A stretch of 64,000 bases of DNA from Rhodoferax lacus (GCF_003415675.1 NZ_QFZK01000014.1:31836-95835); one strand, 5' to 3'; counted from the stretch's first letter, positions 16,393-25,697 are shown. Program-made: numbers and translations. Notes: generated from the letters alone by a model not told the origin.

Positions 16393-16837
16393 ACTTGCTG
16401 AAGTGCCCGGCGGCAATCAGCTGGTCAACTTCGGCGGCGGCGTTCAGGTAGTCCTGGTCCGGGTCGCCCGGCGTGAAGCCGCGGCGCTGGGCGATGTAGT
16501 AGGCTGCCACCTCGATGTAGTTGGCGCGCTGGGCCTGGTCGATGGCGGGGCCTTCGACCTTGCCGGCCTTCTTGGCAGCGGCCTTGGGTTTGGCTTTGGC
16601 GACCGGGGCGGCAACAGCTGCTGCGGGTTTGGCAGCCGCGGGGGCTTTGGGCGCGGCCTTGGCAGGTGCCTTGGCCACAGCCTTGACGGCGGCCTTCTTG
16701 GCAACGGGCGCAGCTGGCACCACAGCGGCCGGGGCTACCTTCTTTGCGACGGCTTTGGGCTTGGCCACGGACTTGGACGGCACTGCCGGTGGGGTGGTGC
16801 TGGTGTCAGCGACGGGCGCTTTTTTGCTGGTTGCCAT
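16391..16837 (-). CDS. DUF2934 protein with Lys/Ala/Pro-rich histone-H1-like N terminus
   Basis: 148 residues. The first 95 are almost only Ala, Lys, Pro and Val in AKPAAK/KAAPKAP-like repeats, a basic disordered tail able to bind nucleic acid. The last 50 hold the DUF2934 motif (NYIEVAAYYIAQRRGFTPGD, DQDYLNAAAEVDQLI). The function of DUF2934 is unknown. A GAGGAG ribosome binding site precedes the ATG. It lies downstream of tauABC on the same strand with a 126-base gap and probably has its own promoter. Confidence 0.75.
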   Translation of the reverse strand: MATSKKAPVADTSTTPPAVPSKSVAKPKAVAKKVAPAAVVPAAPVAKKAAVKAVAKAPAKAAPKAPAAAKPAAAVAAPVAKAKPKAAAKKAGKVEGPAIDQAQRANYIEVAAYYIAQRRGFTPGDPDQDYLNAAAEVDQLIAAGHFSK

Positions 16838-16963
16838 GGTGGGCTCCTCTGGATTGGACTTGCATTGTGGGCCTGGAATGTTTCAACCGGTTGACGTCTG
16901 TCAAACGGACTGAAATGCCCCTTCCGCGAGCTAGCAATTAGTGCGCCAAACAACAGGCCACGC

Positions 16964-17857
16964 TCAGTTCTTGCCCTTCCAGGGCACCAGCCGGCCTTCC
17001 AGCAAGCGCATGGCCACGGTGAAGCCGAAGGCACAGACGGCGATGATGGCAATGCCCACAAACACTGCGTCGGTCGCCAGAAAGTGCGAGGCCGACATGA
17101 TCAGGTAGCCAATGCCACGGTTGGCGGCAATCAGCTCGGCGGCCACCAGCGTGCCCCAGCCCACACCCAACGCGATGCGGATGCCGGTGAGGATTTCGGG
17201 CAGGGCCGAGGGCAGCACCACCTGGGTGAAGAGCTGCCAGCGGCTCGCCCCCAGAGACAGCGCCGCGTTGACCCGCTCCATGGGCAGCGCTCGCACACCG
17301 GCCTGGGCCGAGAGCACGATGGGCGCAAACATGGCCAAGGTCAGCAGGGTGATCTTGGAGGCCTCGCCAATGCCCAACCAAATGATCATCAGCGGCAGGT
17401 AGGCCAGGGGCGGCAAGGGCCAGTAAAACTCGATGGGCGTGTCCAGCACGCCCTTGGCCCAGCGGTTCAGGCCCATGAGCAGGCCCACGGGTATGCCCAA
17501 TGTGATGGCAATGGCAGCGGCCGACAGAATGCGCGCCAGGCTGGCCGACACATGCTCCCACAGCGTGGCGTTGGCATAGCCGTCGTCCCAGATGCTTTGC
17601 GCCATGGTGATGACCTCGGCCGGGGTGGGCAGAAACAGGTGCGCCACCCAGCCGCTTTGCGCCAGCAGCCACCACAGGAACAGGATGGCGAGGCCGGTGG
17701 CCACACTGATGGGCACGGTAGAGCCTTCGCCAATGCCAAAGCTGCGCATCTTGACGAGGGTGGGCGCGGGCGGGCGCTTGCTGTATTCCGGCAGCATCAG
17801 GGTCTGGCTGGCATCGATGTTCTGGATCAAGGCGAGTTGGGCGGCGAGGTCGGTCAT
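16964..17857 (-). CDS. tauC: Taurine ABC transporter permease TauC
   Basis: 297 residues, six predicted helices after a 45-residue cytoplasmic N terminus. The EAA loop is [20 protein letters not shown] (starting near residue 195), and [20 protein letters not shown] is the family hallmark before it. It is the channel subunit of the TauABC importer in the inner membrane. Its ATG overlaps tauB by 4 bases. No tauD follows in this operon, unlike the E. coli arrangement; the only TauD-like gene in the window is the broken one at 5037-5902. Confidence 0.88.
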   Translation of the reverse strand: MTDLAAQLALIQNIDASQTLMLPEYSKRPPAPTLVKMRSFGIGEGSTVPISVATGLAILFLWWLLAQSGWVAHLFLPTPAEVITMAQSIWDDGYANATLWEHVSASLARILSAAAIAITLGIPVGLLMGLNRWAKGVLDTPIEFYWPLPPLAYLPLMIIWLGIGEASKITLLTLAMFAPIVLSAQAGVRALPMERVNAALSLGASRWQLFTQVVLPSALPEILTGIRIALGVGWGTLVAAELIAANRGIGYLIMSASHFLATDAVFVGIAIIAVCAFGFTVAMRLLEGRLVPWKGKN

Positions 17858-18645
17858 ACGCTGTGCATCTCTTGGGTTTCGTTCTGGTGGACGATGGCGC
17901 GGATTTCTTCGCGCAGCTCGGCAAACGCTGGCAAGGTATTGACGGCGCGGGCGTCACGCTCAGCGGCAAAGCGGTGCACAAAGTCCACGTCAAAGCGCGC
18001 CACGATGCGCCCGGGCCGGGGTGACATGACGATGACCTGGGTGCCCAGGAACAGCGCCTCTTCAATGGAATGGGTGATGAAGAAAACCTGCTTGCCGGTG
18101 CGCGCCCACACATCCACCAACAGCTCCTGCATCTGTTCGCGCGTCATGCTGTCCAGCGCGCCAAAGGGTTCGTCCATCAGCAAGATCTTGGGGTCCGGTG
18201 CCAGGGCGCGCGCCAGGCCCACGCGCTGGCGCATACCACCCGAGAGCTCATAGGGCGCAGCGTTGGCAAAGTCCTGCAGGCCCACCAGGCGCAACAGCTC
18301 CTGGGCCCGCGCATTGCGCTCAGCTTTGGACACGCCGGCAAATTTCAGGCCCAGGGCCACGTTGTCCAGCACCGACTTCCAGGGCAGCAAGGTGTCCTTC
18401 TGGAACACCACGCCGCGGTCGGCACCGGGCCGGGTGACGGGTGCGCCATCCAGCGTGATGCTGCCACCTGACAGCGGCAGAAAGCCCGCCATGGCGTTGA
18501 GCAGGGTGGACTTGCCGCAGCCCGAGGTACCCAAGGCCACGACAAAGCCGCGCTCGGGAATGTCCAGGGATACCTTGTCCAGCGCCTGCACCGGCTGGCC
18601 ATTGCTGCCGGCAAAGAAGACGCTGGCGTTTTCAACCTTCAGCAC
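17854..18645 (-). CDS. tauB: Taurine ABC transporter ATP-binding protein TauB
   Basis: 263 residues with intact Walker A (GTSGCGKST), Q-loop ([14 protein letters not shown]), signature (LSGGMRQR), Walker B ([12 protein letters not shown]) and switch His ([10 protein letters not shown]). The [11 protein letters not shown] sequence is typical of taurine/sulfonate ATPases. It powers import through TauC. It starts 6 bases after the tauA stop and overlaps tauC, so the three are one transcript. Confidence 0.9.
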   Translation of the reverse strand: MLKVENASVFFAGSNGQPVQALDKVSLDIPERGFVVALGTSGCGKSTLLNAMAGFLPLSGGSITLDGAPVTRPGADRGVVFQKDTLLPWKSVLDNVALGLKFAGVSKAERNARAQELLRLVGLQDFANAAPYELSGGMRQRVGLARALAPDPKILLMDEPFGALDSMTREQMQELLVDVWARTGKQVFFITHSIEEALFLGTQVIVMSPRPGRIVARFDVDFVHRFAAERDARAVNTLPAFAELREEIRAIVHQNETQEMHSV

Positions 18646-18651
18646 GGGTGG

Positions 18652-19665
18652 CTACTTTTTGAGCGAAGCCACGGCGGTGGGCGTCACAAAGGCGGCGTAG
18701 CTGGGCAGCACATCGAAAATCTTCTTTTGCTCTTTGAGGAAGGCCGAGGTTTCCTTCAGGATCTTGGCAATGCCAGACTTCTCGCCACCACCCAGCCAGG
18801 CGTCCGACGCTTGTGCGGACACGGGCACCAGGTTCAGGTTCAAGAGGCCAGCAGCCTGGTCAGCAGGGGTGCCGCCCAGCAGCTTGGCGAGTTGCTTGGC
18901 GTTGTCGCTGTCCTTGTCCCAGGCGGCCTTGTTGGACACAAAGGAGTTGGTGTGCTTTTCAATCACGCCGCTGAAGGCTTTGAGGAACTCGGGGTTCTCT
19001 TTGGCGAAGGCGCCAGTGGCTACCCAGGCCGAGAAGGTGGGTGCGCCTTTTTCAGCCACTTCCTTGGAGGTGACCAGCACCTTGCCGGTCTTCTTGAGTT
19101 CAGTGAGCGCCGGATCCCAGACGAAGCCGCCGTCGATATCGCCCCGGTTGAAGGCGGCCACGATTTCAGGCTGGGGAATGGCAAACACCTGCACGTCTTT
19201 TTCTGTGAGGCCCTGGCTCTTGATCAGCGCCAGCAACTGGTAGTGGTCGGTGGAGACGGGGGCGGCCGCGAGCTTCTTGCCCTTGAGGTCGGCCACGGTG
19301 TTGATGCCCGAGCCGTTGCGCACGACCAGTGCCTCATCGGTACCGGAGATGGAGGCCAGGTAGAAAGCCTTCACATCCAGACCACGCGAAGTGGCAGCGG
19401 CGTAGGGGCTGGAGCCCACATAGCCCACCTGCACATCGCCCGACGCAATGGCGGCAAAAATTTCGCCGCCGGAGTTGAACTTGCGGAAATCAATCTTGGT
19501 GCCGGTGGCCTTTTCAAAGTCGCCGTTGGCAATGCCCAGCGAGGATGGCAGGGCGTCTGTCTGGTAGGCGACGACGACTTTTTTGTCTGCAGCCTGTGTG
19601 CCGAGCGCGGTGGCCAGCAGGAGGGCACCGACGGTTGCGGTGAGCAGTTTCTTCACGAGTTTCAT
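18652..19665 (-). CDS. tauA: Taurine-binding periplasmic protein TauA
   Basis: 337 residues with a signal peptide cut near GTQAADKK. The mature protein has VVAYQTDALPSSLGIANGDF, SGGEIFAAIASGDVQVGYVGSSP in short pieces, and VSTDHYQLLALIKSQG, close to TauA of proteobacteria. It binds taurine or related sulfonates in the periplasm. It heads the operon, with the candidate sulfur-regulon operator 78 bases upstream of the ATG, so expression under sulfur limitation is expected. Confidence 0.9.
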   Translation of the reverse strand: MKLVKKLLTATVGALLLATALGTQAADKKVVVAYQTDALPSSLGIANGDFEKATGTKIDFRKFNSGGEIFAAIASGDVQVGYVGSSPYAAATSRGLDVKAFYLASISGTDEALVVRNGSGINTVADLKGKKLAAAPVSTDHYQLLALIKSQGLTEKDVQVFAIPQPEIVAAFNRGDIDGGFVWDPALTELKKTGKVLVTSKEVAEKGAPTFSAWVATGAFAKENPEFLKAFSGVIEKHTNSFVSNKAAWDKDSDNAKQLAKLLGGTPADQAAGLLNLNLVPVSAQASDAWLGGGEKSGIAKILKETSAFLKEQKKIFDVLPSYAAFVTPTAVASLKK

Positions 19666-19742
19666 GGGATGTGTCCTTTGAGAGTTTGCAGGCGCTGCCA
19701 GGCGCGCCTTGGTTCAAACTGTAGAGACGGACACCCCGTTCA

Positions 19743-19779
19743 CAAACGACCGTTTTCAGCATTGCATATGTGAAAACCG
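19743..19779 (-). promoter_or_regulatory. Candidate CysB/SsuR-type operator of tauABC
   Basis: The minus strand reads CGGTTTTCA-CATATGCAA, ten free bases, then GGTCGTTTG. It differs from the cysT site at only a few positions and keeps the same spacing. It is the only evident promoter signal between the Rrf2 gene stop and tauA. Confidence 0.62.
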
Positions 19780-19807
19780 CAGAAGGCGGCCCTCACCATA
19801 TGCAGAT

Positions 19808-20326
19808 TCAGGCGCGCAGCGTCTGCCCCAGCGCGAACACCGAGTTGGGCACCAGCGGGCGCGGGGTCTGGCGAGCGGGTGCGGCCAGCACGCCCTTGGT
19901 GGTCTTCTGGCGCTCCTGCACCTTGAAGCCGCTGGCACGCTGCTCATCGGCCAGGCTTTTGAGGCTGATGGTTTTCATGTGCTCGAACACGGCGCTGTTG
20001 AGCGAGTCCCACAGGGCCTGGGTGTCAAGCACGCCCTCGCGTTCCTTGCGGGCACTGTGCGGGTCGCCCACTTCCTCGATGGCGCCAATGATGTCGGCCA
20101 CGGTGATGCTGTCGCCGCGAAAGCCCAGGGCATAGCCGCCGCCAGGCCCACGCGTGCTCTCCACCAGGCTGTGCTGGCGCAGCTTGGCAAACACCTGCTC
20201 CAGGTAAGAGAGGGATATGCCATGGCGCAGGGCCAGGTCAGACAGGGGCACGGGATAGCCCTTCTCGCGCAGGGCCAGGTCAATCATGGCGGTGATGGCA
20301 AATCGTCCACGGGTACTGAGTCGCAT
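19808..20326 (-). CDS. Rrf2/IscR-family transcriptional regulator lacking all cysteines
   Basis: 172 residues. The N-terminal winged helix is IscR-like (MRLSTRGRFAITAMIDLAL, ISLSYLEQVFAKLR, STRGPGGGYAL). IscR binds a 2Fe-2S cluster through three Cys near residues 92-104; here that stretch is GDPHSARKEREGVLDTQALW, with no Cys, and none occurs anywhere in the protein. It therefore cannot sense Fe-S status in the usual way. Its position between tauABC and the sulfate genes suggests a role in sulfur control, comparable in principle to the Cys-free Rrf2 protein CymR of Firmicutes. The start follows GGAGTGAAAAAG. Confidence 0.85.
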   Translation of the reverse strand: MRLSTRGRFAITAMIDLALREKGYPVPLSDLALRHGISLSYLEQVFAKLRQHSLVESTRGPGGGYALGFRGDSITVADIIGAIEEVGDPHSARKEREGVLDTQALWDSLNSAVFEHMKTISLKSLADEQRASGFKVQERQKTTKGVLAAPARQTPRPLVPNSVFALGQTLRA

Positions 20327-20431
20327 CTTTTTCACTCCTGTACAGCGCGAAGGCGCTGAAAGGTTTGAATATATGCAGGACAATGCTTCGTGAAAAGTCG
20401 TAGTTTCAACAATCTCACTTCGTAAAACGCG

Positions 20432-21328
20432 ATGAATTACAAACACCTGCTGTACTTCTGGGTCACGGCCAAGGCCGGGGGCGTGATGCGCGCGGGCGAG
20501 CAGCTGCACACCACGCCGCACACCCTGTCGGCACAGATCAAGCTGCTGGAAGACTGGCTGGGCCACAAGCTGTTTAAGAAGGCCGGGCGCAACCTGGAGC
20601 TGACCGAGGACGGGCGCCTGGCACTGGGCTATGCCGACCAGATTTTCACCCTGGGCGCTGAGCTGGAGGCGGCTGTGCGCGCCTCGACCGGGGCAGGTAA
20701 CAAGGTGTTGGACTTCAAGGTGGGCGTGGCCGACTCGGTGAGCAAGTCGATTGCCTACCGGCTGCTGGAGCCCGCCCTGTCGATTACTGAGCCGGTGCGC
20801 CTGGTGTGCAGCGAGGGCAAGTTCCCGGAGCTGCTGGCCGAGCTGGCCCTGAACCGGCTGGACCTGGTGATTGCCGATGAGCCCATGTCGCGCCGCCTGA
20901 GCGTGCGCGCCTTCAACCACCCGCTGGGCGGCACAGCCATGAGTTTCTTCTGCACACCGGCCCTCAAGGCGCAGCTCAAGGGCAGCTTCCCCCAATGCCT
21001 GAATGGCCAGCCCATGCTGATTCCGGGGGCCCAGGCCTCGGTGCGCCAGCAGCTAGAAGGCTGGCTGACGCGCCACGGCGTGCAGCCCCACATCGTCGGC
21101 GAGTTTGACGATGGCGCGCTGATGACAGCCTTTGCCCGCGAGGGCCGCGGCATCTTCATGGCGCCCAGCGTGACCGAGGCCGAAACCATTCAGCAATTCG
21201 GCGTGAAGGTGATTGGCCGCAGCGACGAGCTGCGCGAAGAGTTCTATGCGGTGTCGGTGGAGCGGCGCATCACCCACCCCTGCGTGGTGGCCATCACCAA
21301 GGCCGCACGCGGGCAGCTGTTTGGCTAG
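20432..21328 (+). CDS. nhaR: LysR-family regulator, NhaR type
   Basis: 298 residues. The winged helix starts MNYKHLLYFWVTAKAGGVM, with LHTTPHTLSAQIKLLEDWLG, then ELTEDGRLALGYAD. This N terminus (HLLYFW, GQ/AEQLHTTPxTxSxQI) is that of NhaR, known in E. coli to respond to Na+ and activate nhaA. No antiporter is nearby; the neighbours are a divergent Rrf2 regulator and the sulfate-binding protein gene 157 bases downstream. The physiological target here may differ from the name. Confidence 0.75.
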   Translation: MNYKHLLYFWVTAKAGGVMRAGEQLHTTPHTLSAQIKLLEDWLGHKLFKKAGRNLELTEDGRLALGYADQIFTLGAELEAAVRASTGAGNKVLDFKVGVADSVSKSIAYRLLEPALSITEPVRLVCSEGKFPELLAELALNRLDLVIADEPMSRRLSVRAFNHPLGGTAMSFFCTPALKAQLKGSFPQCLNGQPMLIPGAQASVRQQLEGWLTRHGVQPHIVGEFDDGALMTAFAREGRGIFMAPSVTEAETIQQFGVKVIGRSDELREEFYAVSVERRITHPCVVAITKAARGQLFG

Positions 21329-21340
21329 GCGCGGCTTAGA

Positions 21341-21378
21341 CGGTTTGGGCCATAAGCAAACAAGCAATACATCCTTGG
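21341..21378 (+). promoter_or_regulatory. Candidate CysB/SsuR-type operator of sbp
   Basis: It reads CGGTTTGGGC-CATAAGCAA, ten free bases, then CATCCTTGG, one base longer on the left than the other copies. It starts 13 bases after the nhaR stop and ends 107 bases before the sbp ATG. Confidence 0.6.
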
Positions 21379-21485
21379 GCTATGCTGCGCCGGTGTGCAC
21401 AATCGCGCCTTTGGGCGGTTGCCTCGCGCGCTGTGCGCCGGGCGACTGGTCAGGCCTTTTCTCCAGAACTTTTATCAGGTCCTAT

Positions 21486-22484
21486 ATGAAACTCCAACAC
21501 AAGCTCTCCCTGCTTTTTGCCGCTGTAGCCCTCACCGCCAGCCACCTGGCCTCCGCCCAAACACTGCTCAATGCGTCCTACGACGTATCGCGCGAGTTCT
21601 ACAAGGACGTGAACACCGCGTTTGTGGCCAGCTACAAGAAGAGCACGGGCAAGGACGTCAAGATTGACCAGTCGCACGGCGGCTCCAGCGCACAGGCACG
21701 TGCTGTCAACGACGGCCTGGACGCCGATGTGGTGACCATGAACACCACCACCGATGTGGACTTTTTGGCCAGCACCGGCATCGTCGCCAAAGACTGGAAC
21801 AAGCGCTTTGCCCACAACGCCTCGCCCACGTCGAGCACCATGCTGTTCCTCACGCGCAACGGCAACCCCAAGGGCATCAAGGACTGGGACGACCTGACCA
21901 AGCCCGGCGTGTCGGTGGTGGTGGTCAACCCCAAGACCGGCGGCAACGGCCGTATGGCCTACCTGGCGGCCTGGGGTTATGCGCGCAAAAAGGGCGGCAC
22001 CGATGCACAGGCCGCCGAGTTCGTGGGCAAGCTCTACAAGAACGTGCCGGTGCTGGCCAAGGGCGGACGCGATGCCACCACCATCTTTCTGCAACGCAAT
22101 ATCGGCGATGTGCTGGTGACCTTCGAGTCCGAAGTGGTGTCGGTGGACCGCGAGTTTGGCACTGGCAAGGTGGATGCGATTCACCCCAGCATCAGCATCG
22201 TGGCCGAAAACCCGGTGGCCGTGGTGGAACGCACCGTGGCCAAGAAGGGCACGGCCGACCTGGCCAAAGCCTATCTGAGCTACCTGTACACCGACGAAGC
22301 GCAAGAGATCGCCGCCAAGCACGCACTGCGCCCCACCAATGCCGCCATCCTCAAAAAATACGCCGCCACCTTCAAGCCCATTCAGTTGTTCACCGTGGAA
22401 GAACTGTTCGGCTCGCTGGCCGAAGCGCAGAAGGTGCACTTCAATGACGGCGGGCAGTTCGACAAGCTGTATACGGTGAAGTAA
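21486..22484 (+). CDS. sbp: Periplasmic sulfate-binding protein Sbp
   Basis: 332 residues from the ATG giving MKLQHKLSLLFAAVALTAS; a longer in-frame ORF has no signal peptide and runs into nhaR. Cleavage is expected after HLASAQ. The mature part has LLNASYDVSREFYKD, SHGGSSAQARAVNDGLDADV in short pieces, and VVNPKTGGNGRMAYLAAWGYA, typical of Sbp/CysP. It delivers sulfate to the CysTWA importer encoded just downstream. It probably has its own promoter, distinct from that of cysTWA. Confidence 0.93.
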   Translation: MKLQHKLSLLFAAVALTASHLASAQTLLNASYDVSREFYKDVNTAFVASYKKSTGKDVKIDQSHGGSSAQARAVNDGLDADVVTMNTTTDVDFLASTGIVAKDWNKRFAHNASPTSSTMLFLTRNGNPKGIKDWDDLTKPGVSVVVVNPKTGGNGRMAYLAAWGYARKKGGTDAQAAEFVGKLYKNVPVLAKGGRDATTIFLQRNIGDVLVTFESEVVSVDREFGTGKVDAIHPSISIVAENPVAVVERTVAKKGTADLAKAYLSYLYTDEAQEIAAKHALRPTNAAILKKYAATFKPIQLFTVEELFGSLAEAQKVHFNDGGQFDKLYTVK

Positions 22485-22511
22485 GGGCCAGTCCCTGTCC
22501 CTGCATGTTTC

Positions 22512-22536
22512 AACCAGTGACAGCGCGTCACCGGTT
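22512..22536 (+). repeat. Inverted repeat just downstream of sbp
   Basis: AACCAGTGAC and GTCACCGGTT are 10-base arms with one mismatch around a 5-base loop (AGCGC), 27 bases after the sbp stop. It may stabilise the sbp 3' end or attenuate read-through into cysTWA. No T-run follows. Confidence 0.4.
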
Positions 22537-22599
22537 GGCCGCGCTCTTTGCCGTGGTTCTCAACAACCTGAGAATCGCAGTTAAACCACCCCCCTTGCT

Positions 22600-22636
22600 C
22601 GGTTTTGGCATAAGCAAACAACCACAAAGTCGTTTG
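22600..22636 (+). promoter_or_regulatory. Candidate CysB/SsuR-type operator of cysTWA
   Basis: It reads CGGTTTTGG-CATAAGCAA, ten free bases, then AGTCGTTTG, ending 79 bases before the cysT ATG. This is the copy closest to the derived consensus. A CAGAAT sequence about 17 bases after the CGTTTG element could be the -10 box, with CGTTTG overlapping the -35 position. Confidence 0.65.
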
Positions 22637-22715
22637 CGCCTGGGCCCGAAGTCCGCAGAATCGCGCTCTGGCCGCCTTTTGACCCCCAAGGGGTGGCCCT
22701 GTTTTTTCCATAGCC

Positions 22716-23567
22716 ATGTCCACATTGACCCTTCCCCGGCGTCCTGCCAAACGCGTGCTGCCCGGCTTCAACCTGACGCTGGGCTACACGCTGTTCTACC
22801 TGAGCGTGATCGTGCTGATCCCGCTCTCGGCCCTGATCTTCAAGACCTTCACCCTGACCTGGGACCAGTTTGTAATGGCCGTCACCAGCCCGCGCGTGAT
22901 GGCGTCGTACCGGCTGACCTTTGGCGCCTCGCTGATTGCGGCCACGGTGAACGCGGTGTTTGGCCTGCTGGTTGCCTGGGTGCTGGTGCGTTATTCATTT
23001 CCCGGCAAGAAGATCATCGATGCCCTGGTCGATCTCCCCTTTGCCCTGCCCACCGCGGTGGCCGGCATTTCGCTCACTGCGCTATTGGCCAGCAATGGCT
23101 GGGTCGGCTCGCTCTTGGAGCCCTATGGCGTGCAGCTGGCCTTTAACCGCAATGGCGTGGTGATTGCACTGATCTTCATCGGCCTGCCCTTTGTGGTGCG
23201 CACGGTGCAGCCGGTGCTGGAAGATGCCGAAAAGGAATTGGAAGAGGCCGCCACCTGCCTGGGTGCCACGCGCCTGCAGACATTTATCCACGTGATCTTT
23301 CCCACCATTGCCCCGGCCCTCCTGACCGGTTTTGCCATGGCCTTTGCCCGCGCCATTGGCGAGTACGGCTCGGTGATTTTTATCGCCGGCAACATGCCCA
23401 TGGTGTCCGAGATCACGCCCCTCATCATCATTGGCAAGCTCGAGCAGTACGACTACGCCGGCGCCACCGCCGTGGCCGTGGTGCTGCTGGTGATTTCATT
23501 CGCCCTTCTGCTGGTGATCAACGCCCTGCAAGCCTGGCAGCGCCGCCGCAATGGAGCCCAGTCATGA
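22716..23567 (+). CDS. cysT: Sulfate ABC transporter permease CysT
   Basis: 283 residues, six predicted helices. It begins with a Pro/Arg-rich cytoplasmic stretch, and the EAA loop is [40 protein letters not shown] is the family signature before helix 2. CysT pairs with CysW to form the sulfate/thiosulfate channel in the inner membrane. Its stop overlaps the cysW start by 4 bases. Confidence 0.93.
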   Translation: MSTLTLPRRPAKRVLPGFNLTLGYTLFYLSVIVLIPLSALIFKTFTLTWDQFVMAVTSPRVMASYRLTFGASLIAATVNAVFGLLVAWVLVRYSFPGKKIIDALVDLPFALPTAVAGISLTALLASNGWVGSLLEPYGVQLAFNRNGVVIALIFIGLPFVVRTVQPVLEDAEKELEEAATCLGATRLQTFIHVIFPTIAPALLTGFAMAFARAIGEYGSVIFIAGNMPMVSEITPLIIIGKLEQYDYAGATAVAVVLLVISFALLLVINALQAWQRRRNGAQS

Positions 23568-24478
23568 GCAACACCCGCACCCAACGCACGGCCACTGCCG
23601 GCACCACCGAGCCCACCTGGGTCAAGTGGACGCTGCTGTCCATCGCCCTGGTCTTTATCTTCCTGTTCCTGGTGCTGCCGCTGGCCGCCGTGTTTACCGA
23701 GGCCCTGCGCAAGGGCGGCGGCGCAGCACTCGAGGCGCTCAAGGAACCCGACGCCTGGAGCGCCATTCGCCTGACCCTCATCACCGCCGCCATTGCCGTG
23801 CCGCTGAACCTGGTGTTCGGCGTTGCGGCGGCCTGGTGCATTGCCAAGTACGAGTTCCGGGGCAAGGCCTTTTTGACCACGCTGGTGGACCTGCCCTTCT
23901 CGGTGTCGCCTGTGGTGGCGGGTCTGGTGTACGTGCTCATGTTTGGCGCACAGGGCTGGTTTGGGCCGTGGCTGCAGGCGCATGACATCAAGATCGTCTT
24001 CGCCATTCCCGGCATCGTGCTGGCCACCATCTTCGTGACCTTTCCCTTCATCGCCCGCGAGCTGATTCCGCTGATGCAGGCCCAGGGCACCGAGGAAGAG
24101 CAGGCTGCGATTGTGCTGGGTGCCACCGGCTGGCAGACCTTCTGGCATGTGACGCTGCCCAACATCAAGTGGGGCCTGGTGTATGGCGTGATCCTGTGCA
24201 ATGCGCGCGCCATGGGTGAGTTTGGCGCTGTGTCCGTGGTGTCCGGCCACATCCGCGGCCAGACCAACACGATCCCTTTGCATGTGGAAATTTTGTACAA
24301 CGAATACCAGAGCGTGGCCGCCTTTGCGGTGGCCTCGCTGCTGGCGCTGCTGGCCCTGGTCACACTGGTCATCAAGCAGGTGGTGGAGTGGCGCTTTGAG
24401 CGCGAACAGAAGGCCGCAGCGGCATTGCCGCCCGAGCGACCAATGGTCATTCCCACCTCCGCTGCCACCCAAGCCTGA
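23564..24478 (+). CDS. cysW: Sulfate ABC transporter permease CysW
   Basis: 304 residues, six predicted helices, with [20 protein letters not shown] near the N terminus and the EAA-type loop [40 protein letters not shown] is a well-conserved CysW segment (longer than can be quoted fully). It partners CysT. cysA starts 29 bases after its stop. Confidence 0.93.
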   Translation: MSNTRTQRTATAGTTEPTWVKWTLLSIALVFIFLFLVLPLAAVFTEALRKGGGAALEALKEPDAWSAIRLTLITAAIAVPLNLVFGVAAAWCIAKYEFRGKAFLTTLVDLPFSVSPVVAGLVYVLMFGAQGWFGPWLQAHDIKIVFAIPGIVLATIFVTFPFIARELIPLMQAQGTEEEQAAIVLGATGWQTFWHVTLPNIKWGLVYGVILCNARAMGEFGAVSVVSGHIRGQTNTIPLHVEILYNEYQSVAAFAVASLLALLALVTLVIKQVVEWRFEREQKAAAALPPERPMVIPTSAATQA

Positions 24479-24507
24479 ACTGAAAACCGTCTTTCGAGAA
24501 GAACACC

Positions 24508-25623
24508 ATGAGCATCGCCATCCGCAACGTCAGCAAAGACTTCGGTACCTTCCACGCCCTGCGCGACGTCAGCCTGGACATTGAGTCCGGCGAACTGGTC
24601 GCACTGCTCGGCCCCTCGGGCTGCGGCAAGACCACACTGCTGCGCATCATTGCCGGGCTGGAGACGGCTGACCAAGGCAACATCCTGTTCAGCGGCGAAG
24701 ACACCACCGACGTGCATGTGCGCGAGCGCAACGTGGGCTTTGTGTTCCAGCACTACGCGCTGTTTCGCCACATGAGCGTGTTTGACAACGTGGCCTTTGG
24801 CCTGCGCATGAAGCCGCGCGCCACAAGGCCCAGTGAGGCCGTCATCAAGCAAAAGGTGCACGACCTCTTGGGCCTGGTGCAGCTGGACTGGCTCTCGGAC
24901 CGCTACCCGGCGCAGCTCTCCGGTGGCCAGCGCCAGCGCATTGCACTGGCCCGCGCCCTGGCCGTGGAGCCCAAGGTGCTGCTGCTCGACGAGCCCTTTG
25001 GCGCGCTCGATGCCAAGGTGCGCAAGGAGCTGCGCCGCTGGCTGCGCCGCCTGCACGACGACCTGCATGTGACCAGCATCTTTGTCACGCACGACCAGGA
25101 AGAGGCACTGGAAGTGGCCGACCGCGTGGTGCTGATGAACACCGGCAAGATAGAACAGATCGGCTCGCCGCAGGAAGTCTGGGACCATCCCGCAAGCCCC
25201 TTTGTCTATGGCTTCCTGGGCGATGTGAACCTGTTCCATGGCCGCGCCCACGAGGGCGAAATGCTGATCGGTGAAGACCAGCGCGGCGTGCGCCTGCAAA
25301 GCCCGGAGCACAGCGAAGCGCAGGACGCCAAAGCCTTCGCCTACGTGCGTCCGCACGACCTGGATGTGCGCCGCTACGAGGCCGGTGAAAACAGCGGCAT
25401 TGGCGCCTACCAGCAGCAGCGCGGCATCCCCGCCAAACTGGTGCGCGCCATTGTGGTCGGCCCCATCGCCCGCCTGGAGTTACTGCCGCTGGATGCATCG
25501 GCTGCCGGCAGCGGCGACATCATCGAGGCGCAAATCGGCGCGCAGCAGTTTGCCGAGCAGGCCTTCAAAGAAGGCGAAGTACTGGTGCTGACGCCGCGCA
25601 AAGCCAGGGTGTTTGTGGCCTGA
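24508..25623 (+). CDS. cysA: Sulfate/thiosulfate import ATP-binding protein CysA
   Basis: 371 residues. The nucleotide-binding domain has Walker [11 protein letters not shown]-loop [12 protein letters not shown], signature LSGGQRQR, Walker [12 protein letters not shown] and switch His in [10 protein letters not shown]. The last 130 residues are the TOBE-like regulatory domain of CysA, with [14 protein letters not shown]. It energises sulfate uptake. A 39-base palindrome lies 16 bases after its stop. Confidence 0.94.
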   Translation: MSIAIRNVSKDFGTFHALRDVSLDIESGELVALLGPSGCGKTTLLRIIAGLETADQGNILFSGEDTTDVHVRERNVGFVFQHYALFRHMSVFDNVAFGLRMKPRATRPSEAVIKQKVHDLLGLVQLDWLSDRYPAQLSGGQRQRIALARALAVEPKVLLLDEPFGALDAKVRKELRRWLRRLHDDLHVTSIFVTHDQEEALEVADRVVLMNTGKIEQIGSPQEVWDHPASPFVYGFLGDVNLFHGRAHEGEMLIGEDQRGVRLQSPEHSEAQDAKAFAYVRPHDLDVRRYEAGENSGIGAYQQQRGIPAKLVRAIVVGPIARLELLPLDASAAGSGDIIEAQIGAQQFAEQAFKEGEVLVLTPRKARVFVA

Positions 25624-25638
25624 GGATTGCCAGAACGC

Positions 25639-25677
25639 ACCATGAAATTCGAACATGGCATGTTGGAATTTCATGGT
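25639..25677. promoter_or_regulatory. 39-bp near-perfect palindrome between cysA and the DUF4143 ATPase
   Basis: Outer arms ACCATGAAATTC and GAATTTCATGGT are perfect complements. Inside them AACATG and CATGTT are also complements. The only breaks are a G-G pair and a central G. It ends 20 bases before the ATG of the ATPase gene, so it could be an operator overlapping that promoter, or a strong hairpin ending the cysTWA message. It lacks a T-run. Confidence 0.6.
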
Positions 25678-25697
25678 AAATGGATTAGCATGCCGGC

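Noticed and set aside
16391..16837. Calling the Lys/Ala-rich protein a histone H1 homologue
   Set aside because: Only the composition is histone-like; the conserved domain is DUF2934 and the basic tail is low complexity.
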